Part shown: piece after piece, positions 11,001 to 18,600 of the stretch
Layout of the letters: every line of letters starts with the position of its first letter
How positions within the stretch are numbered: the first letter of the stretch is position 1
Source: Streptomyces lunaelactis
GTDB taxonomy: Bacteria; Actinomycetota; Actinomycetes; Streptomycetales; Streptomycetaceae
Direction: 5' to 3'
Length of the DNA stretch: 64,000 nt
Assembly (NCBI RefSeq): GCF_003054555.1
Contig: NZ_CP026304.1
Span: forward strand, 868,001 to 932,000
Translations under genes and position numbers: made by a program
Notes under the pieces: model-generated
Told to the model about the DNA's origin: nothing
Seen by the model: the letters and a program-made list of their open reading frames with translations, nothing else
Databases searched by the model: none

Positions 11001-11595
11001 CGGTGAGAACTATCTGAAGCTTTTCAAAGGAGACAAGGTCGGCCGGGTCATGGGGGATACGGAGCGCAACAAGGCGCGAACTCTGATGGCCATCACCGGC
11101 TACAGTGAGAAGCGCCGGGATGAATCGTCACGAGTATATTCGGCCATGCTGGCGAAGATGCTGGCACGCGCATCCGTCAAGGGCGACACAGGGCTGCTGA
11201 AATCTGCCCTGGAGGATTACCCGGTCGCTCCCGGGGGTGCGCAGAACGCCATTCCGAGCAAGGACGCGTGGATCGCCGGAAAGAGCAAAGAAGATCAGCT
11301 GAAGGAGTTGCAGCAGCGGTACGAGCAACGCATGGACGAGGCAGGCACCAAGGAAGAAGAGAAGGGTCTGAAGAGGCAGCGAACCAAGGAGCGGACTGGG
11401 ATAAGCGGTGCACCGAAGCGCAAGAAGCCGCTGATCGGGGGCGAGGACCTCGCGGAGCGCGAGGCGAAGTACATCGAGATGTTCCTCAGCGGCTACACCT
11501 TTGATTTCAGCGAGGACGTGCCACCTGAGAAGGTTAAACGAGAAGTGTTCGAGAAGATTCGACAGGAGATCCTGGACGCTCACGGATTGAACTGA
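5014..11595 (+). CDS. Giant DUF4157 (eCIS core domain) protein with unknown C-terminal toxin-like module
   Basis: 2193 residues. (a) ~35-120: the eCIS core domain DUF4157, with the metallopeptidase-like signature HELLH at 109-113. (b) ~120-270: helical. (c) ~280-1220: extremely charged Glu/Lys/Gln/Ala low-complexity coiled-coil-like region. (d) ~1225-1590: long run of amphipathic and hydrophobic helices (for example IIASLPMMIASIVIEKVVSM) that could insert into or wrap a membrane. (e) ~1602-1760: Lys/Pro-rich basic linkers. (f) ~1763-1855: a conserved-looking pre-toxin segment (RMRPALKAMLRKGVPPRILNAALNAM). (g) ~1857-2193: a module I do not recognise, encoded by lower-GC DNA (32 G/C in the 60 bases from 11101). 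DUF4157 proteins in such clusters are regarded as eCIS cargo or toxins. The following HEAT-like gene would be the immunity partner. Toxin activity and type are inferred. Confidence 0.85.
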   Translation: MSSHAASQDAARAAQDAKRRKRKDRAKSRTPEPKNIVSGAGQPLDLSVRRELEEQLGHDFGRVRLHTDRDAGTLTELLGADAVAVGQDIFFREGTYRPGTADGQRLLAHELLHTVQNPEGLGALRAGRDLGAVSLPQQAMEREAESTARAVVRGEEQAPEVEPGQSTPGWLRYATVDADRNRMEQLDPATLVDRLANGVLRSLRGDPADLSHRVRLQLARMSPKLQDSVLDRLELRLLSNEYDRLLDLAEAAEILPVDLQPAEVPEPETDLFELLGVERTQWKREEEGGRPSKDKRAEDSREEQKDTEARDEKRGGERSRAQSDAAAEKTEAARRTEQEDERAQSRQQAAQEQQQEEEQQGQDRQRVDEAADERAQGQQQGTEQAKEERKEQRDREEQDPEQANSPGADKRRRKDDATKAAAGSKQADVDPKAKGQPGPVRPEKVDERAEQRDSALSEHGLHEKDEDEDEPREEEKPLGLEAGADGEIGGEQDGDRDKGGAARRETELKPEDYLPETDLDLSSVPTADRTAGAAAPSVPSFPTPPPTKAERVEQQRENEAHEEDEDGAGPEAKAPGEDEGPVEGEAPKPEGGPAAQAQDRSAKDLQPDKPTDQEVGPDPETTEKDQQEPEAEKPDPAQEQDQDDDAGSASQDGDEKPDAKDAQEEQQELKERGQQEQRGSAGQPQGAAAASSSPDTSPGPAATRPAGAQTQKAPVEDRNPSPAARRDAEPPKSEREAAGPKSLIPKETGPGAAPRGTVGGSEQSGPTTAAGPGAAPSAAQAAVSPAGEQAESPGKLGAPAPEGAQAQPEASLEKDGGGCAPPEPAAEKEEGGGSCGGGGGGAAPEEKQQEPPDVSGQDPKAAIGTVSKLAPDQAAAAMPGVDAAADKKVGEEQQRLDANPPKRERPSGAPQTQSGRPEAAAPAAQVTGKVEKLGPEEQIEKQKAKGSEKAEGAKPTDNTPPPPPPVADKLTEEEAKNVDAAADAVPTVDPELQNKTVGPAPKIRLEGESDPKRTDDQAKALKDKQSDIQSTGREDAAKPMGEDQIFPNAPQEQLVGKAVGRAGGKGGNLAASSMPKPGVGAVAKQERGSEIQGAAGQAQGDLGAKEKEQQQGEQQAKQEKQTEIDREVTQNVEKQTAERGRAAEDAQREREGWRNEQDKEIEDADKESEKEHTSKNKEIVKARDDKDKEVGDRKDKDNQQIDTERENAEKEAEKKKKEEKPSGGFFGWVADKVKSAFNAILEAVTAVFDAARKAVNGIIDTFKEWANKAIDFVRDLAIKAIGVLADALIAIGDVLLAAFPELRDRFRKAIEGLRDKAIAAVNTLADGLKKAVNALLDALAAGLNALLDVLEAGIKAVIKIYQAVILGAIKFAQAAIEALGKFAALVADIAPDPGGWIGKAGSSAKAGITDHLWGAIKTGVKRWFDTKVEGILGLGKAVINVLVKGCVSIKQIGKMAWEAIIASLPMMIASIVIEKVVSMIVPAAGAILTIVQGLMAAWQSISSILSAFSKFWAYLKAVKAGPAACLFAEAVAAGIVALLDFIANFLLARLGSATKGVGKRLKAMSEKIMKGLQKAGGGAKKAAGSAVNNARGAIRNATQTLRRPPVAPKPKAKPSPNPKAPPKPKDAATPKSPAKPQPTPAKPKDTTPGGTKGKTPEASKKRKEIEGPKPTKPQKPKSPLGNALGRAKRAVKSALTKVRNAAKTLGKKLKKSKPGKALKNSASKLRNVFKQKRDNLRDHKKKQTDQKKQNKDEHKNKKDQQHGDRLAKAVARMRPALKAMLRKGVPPRILNAALNAMRVWYRLSRVAADGARKFTIRAWASPPAIVVPGTTVTIEPREALAFVQELSAEVRSKSAANENRNSPAEVIRDPETGKVSQVKASEGTRMSELVADLDDLQAGGEFPEHGAKKGVKDVLKKDPETGKKVSTGEQKQYDLPGEWDLDWEGESGGVKMHEMPGGVNTVAHMRQEGQVRGDAPPYSKLAKREGVHGYAYLEQHGENYLKLFKGDKVGRVMGDTERNKARTLMAITGYSEKRRDESSRVYSAMLAKMLARASVKGDTGLLKSALEDYPVAPGGAQNAIPSKDAWIAGKSKEDQLKELQQRYEQRMDEAGTKEEEKGLKRQRTKERTGISGAPKRKKPLIGGEDLAEREAKYIEMFLSGYTFDFSEDVPPEKVKREVFEKIRQEILDAHGLN

Positions 11596-11638
11596 TCCGA
11601 CACCGCCCGAAGCGGCCATACACATCGGAAGTAGCAAG

Positions 11639-12238
11639 GTGGATCCCATGCCAGCCAATCACTCGACACGCACTCGCCGTCTGGTACTCAAACAGCGCGA
11701 CTGGACGGAGGCCAACCGCTTCGCCGAACAGCACAGCTGGCCTGAGGAACCCGCTGAGGACAGTGGAACGGGAAGGAAGTCCAGGGTCTGGTCCCTCGAT
11801 GAAGACACCGTCTTCCAGGTGACCCGGGACCGTACCTCCGGCGAATTCTGCTGTTTCTTCTACGGCTCGGACCGCGACGAACTGGTGAGGCTGCTCGGTG
11901 AAGCGGAGCAGGAGCTGGACGTCTGGCGCATCCCCGAGCTCCTCAACGAACCCTACGAGGAGACCGACCCACGCATGCTGGTCCAGTCCATCTTCCGGCT
12001 GGGGCTGGGCGCACCACCGGTCCACTCCCCTGAGTTCATGCCTCCGCTGGCGAACGCCCTTGCCCATGAGAACCCCATGGTGCGAGCCGCGGCAGCCCGT
12101 ACCACCGCCTACATGGAGTGGCCGGAACTGTTCCCGATCGTCCAGGCGATGGCGGAAGGCGACACAGACCAACGAGTGCAAGCGGAAGCGGAGAAGATCG
12201 TGACTGTATATCGTCGAGCCGGGCTCGGTGACGCATGA
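11639..12238 (+). CDS. HEAT-like putative immunity protein for the DUF4157 cargo
   Basis: 199 residues from GTG 11639, or 196 from ATG 11648, which has AAGGTGG just upstream. The N-terminal half (RRLVLKQRDWTEANRFAEQH, DEDTVFQVTRDRTSGEFCCFF) is unfamiliar. The C-terminal half has two HEAT-like helical hairpins (MPPLANALAHENPMVRAAAARTTAYMEWPELFPIVQAMAEGDTDQRVQAEAEK). No signal peptide or transmembrane helix, so it acts in the cytoplasm. It follows the giant cargo gene by 43 bases and ends with an ATGA overlap onto the next structural gene. A small helical-repeat protein directly after a polymorphic-toxin-like C-terminus suggests immunity; this is inference from context. Confidence 0.6.
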   Translation: MDPMPANHSTRTRRLVLKQRDWTEANRFAEQHSWPEEPAEDSGTGRKSRVWSLDEDTVFQVTRDRTSGEFCCFFYGSDRDELVRLLGEAEQELDVWRIPELLNEPYEETDPRMLVQSIFRLGLGAPPVHSPEFMPPLANALAHENPMVRAAAARTTAYMEWPELFPIVQAMAEGDTDQRVQAEAEKIVTVYRRAGLGDA

Positions 12239-12897
12239 CCCGCTACGCAGACATACCCAAGCCCATCCGCTCCGGCATCGTCGTCGTCGACCCCGAGCGC
12301 GGCACCCCCCAGCGCATCATCGTCCTCCAGTTCAACCCCGACACCCTCGAACGCTCCCTCGCCCCCCAGGCCGCCGGCGGAGGTGGTGACAGCGGCGGGG
12401 CGGAGTGGAGGGACCGGAATGAGGCCCTGCGGCTGAAGGGGCCCGCGCAGGAGACGTGGAAGTTCACCGCCGAGATCGACGCCACCGATCAGTTCGACGT
12501 CGCCGCGCCCGACGGGATTCATCCGGAGCTGGCGACCCTCGAGATGCTGGTGCATCCCACCTCCGCTCAGCTGCGCGAGGCCTCGCGGCTGACCAAGAAG
12601 GGGACCATCGAGATCAGCCCGATCGAGATGCCGCTCACCCTCTTCACCTGGGGGAGCAAGCGCGTCATGCCCGTTCGGCTCACCGAACTGTCCATCAACG
12701 AGTCGGCGTTCGATGTGAATCTGAATCCGATTCGGGCCAGCCTCGGCATCGGAATGAAGGTCCTCAGCGTCAGCGATCTGCCGGCCGGACATCGGGGCGC
12801 CGATCTGTATCTGGCGCATCTGGCGCAGAAGGAGCGGCTCGCCAGAACCGCAAGAGGCGGGCGGCTGGCGGAACTCGGTCTGGGACGGGGGCTGTAG
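12235..12897 (+). CDS. CIS tube/hub-adaptor protein (Pvc7/Afp7-like N-terminal domain)
   Basis: 220 residues. The pattern IVLQFNPDTLERSLAPQ, LKGPAQETWKFTAEIDATDQ, LEMLVHPTSAQ, PLTLFTWGSKRVMPVRLTELSINESAFDVNLNPIRASLGIGMKVLS is characteristic of contractile injection system tube-like adaptor proteins (Pvc7/gp48-gp54 region), which connect the spike hub to the polymerising inner tube. In many systems this domain is fused to a LysM domain; here LysM is the separate next gene, 3 bases downstream. Start ATG 12235 overlaps the preceding stop. Confidence 0.8.
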   Translation: MTRYADIPKPIRSGIVVVDPERGTPQRIIVLQFNPDTLERSLAPQAAGGGGDSGGAEWRDRNEALRLKGPAQETWKFTAEIDATDQFDVAAPDGIHPELATLEMLVHPTSAQLREASRLTKKGTIEISPIEMPLTLFTWGSKRVMPVRLTELSINESAFDVNLNPIRASLGIGMKVLSVSDLPAGHRGADLYLAHLAQKERLARTARGGRLAELGLGRGL

Positions 12898-12900
12898 GAC

Positions 12901-13251
12901 GTGATTGATCCGTACGAGAGCGCACTGGACGCCATTCCCGGCACACATCCGTATCCGCGGACCAGCAGATATCACGACGCGGAGATCGGGGTTCACCAAC
13001 AAGCCGACGGCACCGAAGTGCGCTACACGAAGCGGCGGTTGCTGCCGCCCCTCAGCGCGGCCGCCGACGAGACCGCTCCGCACACCGTCAGCAGCGGCGA
13101 GCGGCCCGACCACATCGGGCAGCGGTACTTCGGCGACCCGGGACAGTGGTGGCAGATCGCGGACGCGAATCCTGTTCTCGATCCGGGCGAGCTGACCGCC
13201 GAGCCGGGGCAGCAGATCGACATTCCGCTGCCGGGTGGGTTCCATGGCTGA
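12901..13251 (+). CDS. LysM-type baseplate protein (gp53/gpX-like)
   Basis: 116 residues, GTG start 3 bases after the previous stop. The C-terminal ~55 residues form a LysM-like fold (HTVSSGERPDHIGQRYFGDPGQWWQIADANPVLDPGELTAEPGQQIDIPLPG), as in tail protein X and T4 gp53 relatives that clamp the baseplate hub. The N-terminal half (YPRTSRYHDAEIGVHQQADGTEVRYTKRRLLPP) is a beta-rich extension common to this group. In this setting LysM is a structural clamp rather than a secreted peptidoglycan binder; no signal peptide is present. Confidence 0.8.
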   Translation: MIDPYESALDAIPGTHPYPRTSRYHDAEIGVHQQADGTEVRYTKRRLLPPLSAAADETAPHTVSSGERPDHIGQRYFGDPGQWWQIADANPVLDPGELTAEPGQQIDIPLPGGFHG

Positions 13252-14383
13252 TGAGCCCATCGGGAGCGGGCCCGTCCACCTCACCCTGCACATGGGACCC
13301 AAGCTCACCCGTCCCGTGCCGGCCGAAGTGACCGAGGCGCTGCTGTCCGCGCAGATCACCATGACCGCCGGGGAGCGGAGCGGTTTCCAGCTCGCCTTCG
13401 ACCTCACCAAGCGTGGGCTGATCACTCAACGCCTGCTGCCCGAGGGGTTTTTCGATCCGAAAACCCGGGTGATCGTCACGACCTCGGTCAAGGGCACGCC
13501 GACCGTGATCCTGGACGGGCTCATCGTGCGGCAGGAAGTCGGTGCCAGCAATCAGCCGGGGCAGACCACACTCACCCTCACCGGCGAGGACCTGACCCTG
13601 CTGATGGATCTCGAAGAGCGGACGGACCGGTATCCGAATCTGGCGCCCGCCCAGCGGGTCGACCGGATTCTGCGGAAGTACGCCGACTACGGGATCGATC
13701 CCTGGATCATCCGTGAGCAGGTCCATCAGCCACCCCGCGAACAGCTCCGCGTCGACTACCAGACCGGCACCGATCTGCAGTATCTCAACGACCTGGCCAG
13801 GGCGAACGGTTACACCTTCTACCTCGACCCCGGGCCCCGGCCCGGCCGGTCCACCGCCTTCTGGGGGCCCGAGCTGCGCCTCGGGCAGCGTCAGCACGCG
13901 CTCAACGTCAACATGGACAACAACTCCACCGTCGACCAGCTGACCTTCTCCTACGACGGGACGGCCAGGGAAGAGCCGCAGGCGCGCGTGCAGGACCCGA
14001 GGACGCGCGACACCCGGCTGCTTGGGCAGCCCGATATCAGCCCGCTGCGGCCTCCGCTCGGCCGCCGGGCCTCGCCCGCGCTCAAGCGCAAGACCCTTTC
14101 CGGCACGGCGAAGAAGGAGCTCGGGCAGGCCCAGGCCGAGACGCTGGCGCGGGCCGCGACCTCCGCCGACGCGATATCCGGGTCCGGGTCGCTGGATGTC
14201 AATCGGCACGGATATGTGCTGCGGCCACGGGAGTTGGTGGGAGTTCGGGGCTCCGGCGTGACGTACGACGGCGACTACTACGTCAAGTCCGTCACCCACA
14301 ATCTCCGCCCCGGTTCGTATCAGCAGAACTTCACGCTTTCCCGCGAGGGCCTGATCGCCCGCAGCACCACAGTGCGTCCGTAA
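13235..14383 (+). CDS. Baseplate hub protein gpD/gp27-like (phage late control D family)
   Basis: 382 residues from GTG 13235, or 379 from ATG 13244, which has GGGTGGG just upstream and is the more likely start; either way it overlaps the LysM gene. The sequence follows the late control D/gp27/VgrG-N pattern: AQITMTAGERSGFQLAFDL, DGLIVRQEV, LTLTGEDLTLLMDLEERTDRYPNL, DLQYLNDLARANGYTFYLDP, and a C-terminal GDYYVKSVTHNLRPGSYQQNFTLSREGL. The protein forms the trimeric hub on which the gp5-like spike (next gene) sits. Confidence 0.9.
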   Translation: MGSMADEPIGSGPVHLTLHMGPKLTRPVPAEVTEALLSAQITMTAGERSGFQLAFDLTKRGLITQRLLPEGFFDPKTRVIVTTSVKGTPTVILDGLIVRQEVGASNQPGQTTLTLTGEDLTLLMDLEERTDRYPNLAPAQRVDRILRKYADYGIDPWIIREQVHQPPREQLRVDYQTGTDLQYLNDLARANGYTFYLDPGPRPGRSTAFWGPELRLGQRQHALNVNMDNNSTVDQLTFSYDGTAREEPQARVQDPRTRDTRLLGQPDISPLRPPLGRRASPALKRKTLSGTAKKELGQAQAETLARAATSADAISGSGSLDVNRHGYVLRPRELVGVRGSGVTYDGDYYVKSVTHNLRPGSYQQNFTLSREGLIARSTTVRP

Positions 14384-14409
14384 AGACGTAAGGACCAGGA
14401 GAACTTCGC

Positions 14410-14937
14410 ATGGCTGCAGGACCGAACAACCGGTTTCTCGGCAAGTTCCGGGGTCGGGTGATCGACAACAGGGATCCGCTCAAGATCGGCAGGATCACCG
14501 CTCAGGTACCGGACGTGCTGGGCGAGGAGGCATCCACCTGGGCGCTGCCCTGCCTGCCCTTCACCGGGCGCCAGGCCGGCCAGTACGTCGTCCCGCAGAT
14601 CGGGGCGGGCGTCTGGATCGAGTTCGAGCAGGGCGATCCCAGCTTCCCGATCTGGACGGGGTGTTGGTACGGCGACGAGACGGAGCTGCCGCCCCGTGCG
14701 CGCGGGGAACTGCCCGCGTCCCAGCCGGTCGTGATCCAGACTCCCGGCGATCACAAGCTGGTGATGTCGGACGTGCCCGGCGGTACGGGGATTCTGCTGG
14801 AGGCCAAGGGCGGGGCGTACATCCAGATCGACGAGAGGGGCGTGACCATCGGCAACGGCCAGGGCGCGTCCATCGTGCTGATCGGGGACGAGGTCAACAT
14901 CAACGAGGGCCGGCTGATCGTGCCGAAGAAGCGATGA
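14410..14937 (+). CDS. Spike protein gpV/gp5-like (OB-fold baseplate assembly protein V)
   Basis: 175 residues. The N-terminal OB fold (FLGKFRGRVIDNRDPLKIGRITAQVPDVLG, WALPCLPFTG, VVPQIGAGVWIEFEQGDPSFPIWTGCWYG) is the standard gp5/VgrG/gpV base-of-spike domain. It is followed by a short beta-helical stretch (GGTGILLEAKGGAYIQIDERGVTIGNG). There is no lysozyme domain. It forms the trimeric membrane-puncturing spike, capped by the PAAR-like product of the next gene, whose ATG overlaps its stop (ATGA at 14934-14937). Confidence 0.9.
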   Translation: MAAGPNNRFLGKFRGRVIDNRDPLKIGRITAQVPDVLGEEASTWALPCLPFTGRQAGQYVVPQIGAGVWIEFEQGDPSFPIWTGCWYGDETELPPRARGELPASQPVVIQTPGDHKLVMSDVPGGTGILLEAKGGAYIQIDERGVTIGNGQGASIVLIGDEVNINEGRLIVPKKR

Positions 14938-15305
14938 GCACAGGGACCAGGGAAACGGGGAGAATCGTCTTGTCCGGGAATCTCGTGAACGGCGGGTCCG
15001 CGATCAGCTGCCCGCACGGCGGCCGGGTCGGGCCGGCCTCCGCCCCGTCGTCCGGCGTACGGATCGACGGCCATCAAGTGCCCTCCGCCGCCGACGTCTT
15101 CACCGTCAGCGGCTGCCGGCACACGGTCGACGGCGTACCCCATCCGTGCGTCACGGTCCGCTGGACCCCGGACCGCGACAGCGTGCTGGTCGACGGGGCG
15201 CCCGTGCTGCTCGACAGCACGTCCGCGCTCTGCTTCAGCGCCGCGCTGCTGCCGCAGGGGCCGCCGGCCGTCGGCGCGACGGCGCGGGGGGTGTCCTCCC
15301 GATGA
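14934..15305 (+). CDS. PAAR-like spike tip protein
   Basis: 123 residues between the spike and gp25 genes, coupled to both by ATGA overlaps (14934-14937, 15302-15305). Small size, position and the spaced Cys/His residues (ISCPHGGR, SGCRHTV, PHPCVTV) fit a metal-bound PAAR-like cone that sharpens the spike. Repeated short beta segments with Gly and Asp turns (VDGAPVLLDSTSALC) also fit. It is not a canonical PAAR-motif repeat protein, so the assignment rests mostly on position and Cys/His pattern. Such tips can also carry effectors, but no extra domain is present here. Confidence 0.65.
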   Translation: MSTGTRETGRIVLSGNLVNGGSAISCPHGGRVGPASAPSSGVRIDGHQVPSAADVFTVSGCRHTVDGVPHPCVTVRWTPDRDSVLVDGAPVLLDSTSALCFSAALLPQGPPAVGATARGVSSR

Positions 15306-15688
15306 GGCAGTTGAGGCGGACGAGGAGCGATATCGCCTTTCCCTTCCGGACCGACCGGCGGGGCCGTACCGCGCACGCGGCGTACGAGGACCATGTGCGC
15401 GATCTGATCGAGCAGTTGCTGTTCACCAGCCCCGGCGAGCGTGTGATGCGCCCCGACTTCGGCTGCGGGCTGCTCGATCTGGTCTTCACGCCCAACAGCC
15501 CCGAGCTGGCTTCCGCGCTGGAGTTGTCGGTGCAGGCCTCGCTGCAGCGCCGACTGGGCGAACTGATCGAGGTGGAGGCCCTGGACGTGGTGAGCGAGGA
15601 GAACGTGGTGCGGGTGTATCTGCGCTACGTGGTGCGCTCCACCGCGAGCCGGCGCGACGAGGTGTTCGAGGGGAGCGGCCCGGCATGA
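15302..15688 (+). CDS. Baseplate wedge protein gp25/GPW family
   Basis: 128 residues. The family core is clear: IAFPFRTDRRGRTAHAAYEDHVRDLIEQLLFTSPGERVMRPDFGCGLLDLVF. The GERVMRPDFGCGL motif is diagnostic of gp25-like proteins, which link baseplate wedge to sheath and nucleate sheath polymerisation. ATG 15302 overlaps the preceding stop, and the gene overlaps the next by 4 bases. Confidence 0.92.
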   Translation: MRQLRRTRSDIAFPFRTDRRGRTAHAAYEDHVRDLIEQLLFTSPGERVMRPDFGCGLLDLVFTPNSPELASALELSVQASLQRRLGELIEVEALDVVSEENVVRVYLRYVVRSTASRRDEVFEGSGPA

Positions 15689-18600
15689 GCGGTACGAGCA
15701 ACGACGTGGTCTGCCGTACGGACGGCAGGCGGGCGAAAATACGGGCTGCAGAGCTCGGCGGCGTGGACGCGGTCGAGGTCGGTGACGACGGGCTGACCCT
15801 CACCGTCACCTTCCTCGGCAAGGCGCCCCACGGGCTGTGCCCGGAGAACATACGCATCGACGGCGGCCGCCGGATCGCGGAGATAGCGGCCGTCGAGGTG
15901 TCGGTCGAACGCGAGGAGGACCCGGAGCTCGACGACCGGCTGCTCGTCACGGTCGACCGGGCCGGTGACACTTCCCGCTACCGGCTCTCGGTCGTCGACA
16001 CGGATCCGTACGGCCGGCCGGGCACCGAGCCCTTCCCCGGCTTCGACCAGCGGTACTTCTGGGCCGAGTTCGAGTTCCGGCCCGACTGCCCCACCCCCTT
16101 CGACTGCAAGGACGCGCAGCAGGACTGCCCGCCCGTCCTCGCACCGGCGCCCCTCATCGACTACACGGCGCGCGACTACGACACGATCCGCCGGCTGATC
16201 CTGGACCGGCTGGCGCTGACCACCCCCGACTGGGTCGAGCGCAACGCCGCCGACCTGGGGACGACGCTGGTCGAACTGCTCGCCCACACCGCCGACCGGA
16301 TCAGCTACCAGCAGGACGCGGTCGCGACGGAGGCGTACCTCGACACCGCCCGCAGGCGGGTGTCCGTGCGCCGTCATGTGCGGCTCATCGACTATCCGAT
16401 GCACGACGGCGTCAACGCCCGCGCGTTCGTGGCGGTCGAGGCCGCAGGGGAACTGACGCTGCTGCCGGGCACGTTCCGCTTCGCCGCGGTCGACGTCCGT
16501 ACGCTCGGGCCGCGCGACCGGCCCGAGATCGGCACCGTCATCGATGACCGGGATCTGGCCGTGCTGGACGAGCGCGGCTCGGTGGAGGTGTTCGAGCCGG
16601 TCGTCGGCCACGATCCGCTGGTGCTGCGCCCCGGGCACAACACGATCCGCTTCTGGACCTGGGGCGACGAGGTGTGCTCGCTGCCCAAGGGTGCCGTTTC
16701 GGCGACGCTTCGGGACGAGTGGGCGGACGAGGAGTGCGCGGTCAGGACGCTGGAGCTGGCGGCCGGCGATCTGCTGCTGATCGAGGAGGTACGGGGGGCG
16801 CGCTCCGGTACGCCGGGCGACGCCGACCCGGCCCACCGCCAGGCAGTACGCCTCACCTCCGTCACCCCGGCCGTGGACCGGCTGGCGGACCAGCCCGTCC
16901 TCGAGGTCACCTGGGCGCATCAGGACGCGCTCGCCTTCCCCGTCCGTCTCTCCACGCGCGGCGGACCGGGCTGCGAGCCGGTCGAGGATGTGAGCGTGGC
17001 GCGCGGCAATGTCGCGCTCGTCGACCACGGCCGGTCGCTGACCTTCTGTGACTCCGCGCCCGAGACGGTCACCGTGCCGCCCGCGCCGGCCGTCCTCGGG
17101 TCCTGCGATCCTTCCGGCTTCGGCTGCTGGGACCGCGATGCGGGCAATGAGACGGCCGATCTCATCAACTCCCGTCTCGACCAGACGCGTTCGGGCCGTC
17201 TGCTGACCGCCGATCAGGTACGGGAGCTGTTCACCGTGGTCGGCGAGGACGCGACCGGACGCGCCGGTCTCGGCCTGGAACTCGCGGGCAGGCGGCGGGA
17301 GAAGGTCGTACCGGGCACCGGGTACGAGCAGGCCGAGGCGCTGGCGACACTCCTCGCCCAGGTCGTCTACCCGGGCATTCCGGCGCGCTTCCGCCCGGTG
17401 CTGCAGCGCTCCCCCGTCGTCCAGTCCGTTCCGTTTCCCGACACGCGCCATGTCTCGGCCGGTCAGGCTTCGCGACTGGCTGCCGTCCCCGGCCGTGTCC
17501 GGCAGCGTCTGGTGGAGCTGTGGCGCAGCGCCCGCGACTGCGACGGGCTCACCGAGCCGGAGATCGCCGAGCTGACGGTGCTGTTCGGACTGCGCGTGCT
17601 GGAGCGTCTTGAGCTGCGCCGCCACCCGGTGCGCGCACTGCGCGAGTTGCTGCATCGCAGCGAGCGGCTGCTGGCGGCGAAGCTGCGACGGCTCGAGGTG
17701 CTGTCGGCCCGGGCACGGGCGGGCGCGGTGCTCGACGCGGGCATCTCCTGGGAGATCGCGCACACCTGGGGTCCGGAGTACGCGGCCGGGCTGCACCCGG
17801 ACGAGCCGGTGCTGCGGGGACCTGCCGCGGCGCTCGTACAGGATGCGCGGGCCGCGCTGCCCGCGGTCACCTTGACGGACGACGACGAGCGATGGACGCC
17901 GAAGCGGGATCTGCTGAGCAGCGGTCCGCGGGAGCGGCACTTCGTCGGCGAGCTCGAGGACGACGGCCGGATCGCGCTGCGCTTCGGCGACGGGCGGCAC
18001 GGCGCGCGCCCGCAGCCCGGCGCCCGGCTGGAGCTGCACTACCGGCTCGGCGGCGGCACCGCGGGCAACGTGGGCGCGGAGGCCATCAACCATCTGGTGC
18101 TGTGCCGCGATCCGGAGGAGTCGGACGCCGGGGACCCGATGCCGGTGGCCGGGGTGCGCAATCCGCTGCCCGCCGTCGGCGGCACCGAGCCCGAACCGGT
18201 CGAGCAGGTACGCCAGTTGGCCCCGCTCGACCTGAAGCGCACTCGGCTGCGTGCCGTCACCGCCGAGGACTACGCGGCGCTGGCGTCGCAGCTGCCGGGC
18301 GTACAGCGGGCGGCCGCGGAGATCCGCTGGACCGGCAGTGTGCAGGAGGCTCATGTCGCCGTCGACGCGCTGGGGGCCGGTGACGCGTCGCCCGAACTGC
18401 TCGACTCGGTGTCGTACGCCCTGGAGAGCTGTCGCCGGATCGGACACGACCTCGTCGTGGGACCTGCCCGGTCGGTGCCGCTGGACATCGCGCTCGCGGT
18501 GTGCGCCGCACCCGGCCATCAGCACGGGCAGATCCTCGCCGAGCTGTACCGGCTGCTGGGCAGCCGTCGGCTGTCCGGCGGACGGCTCGGTTTCTTCCAC

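Noticed and set aside
12901..13251. Secreted LysM peptidoglycan binder
   Set aside because: No signal peptide and embedded in the baseplate operon; a structural clamp is more consistent.
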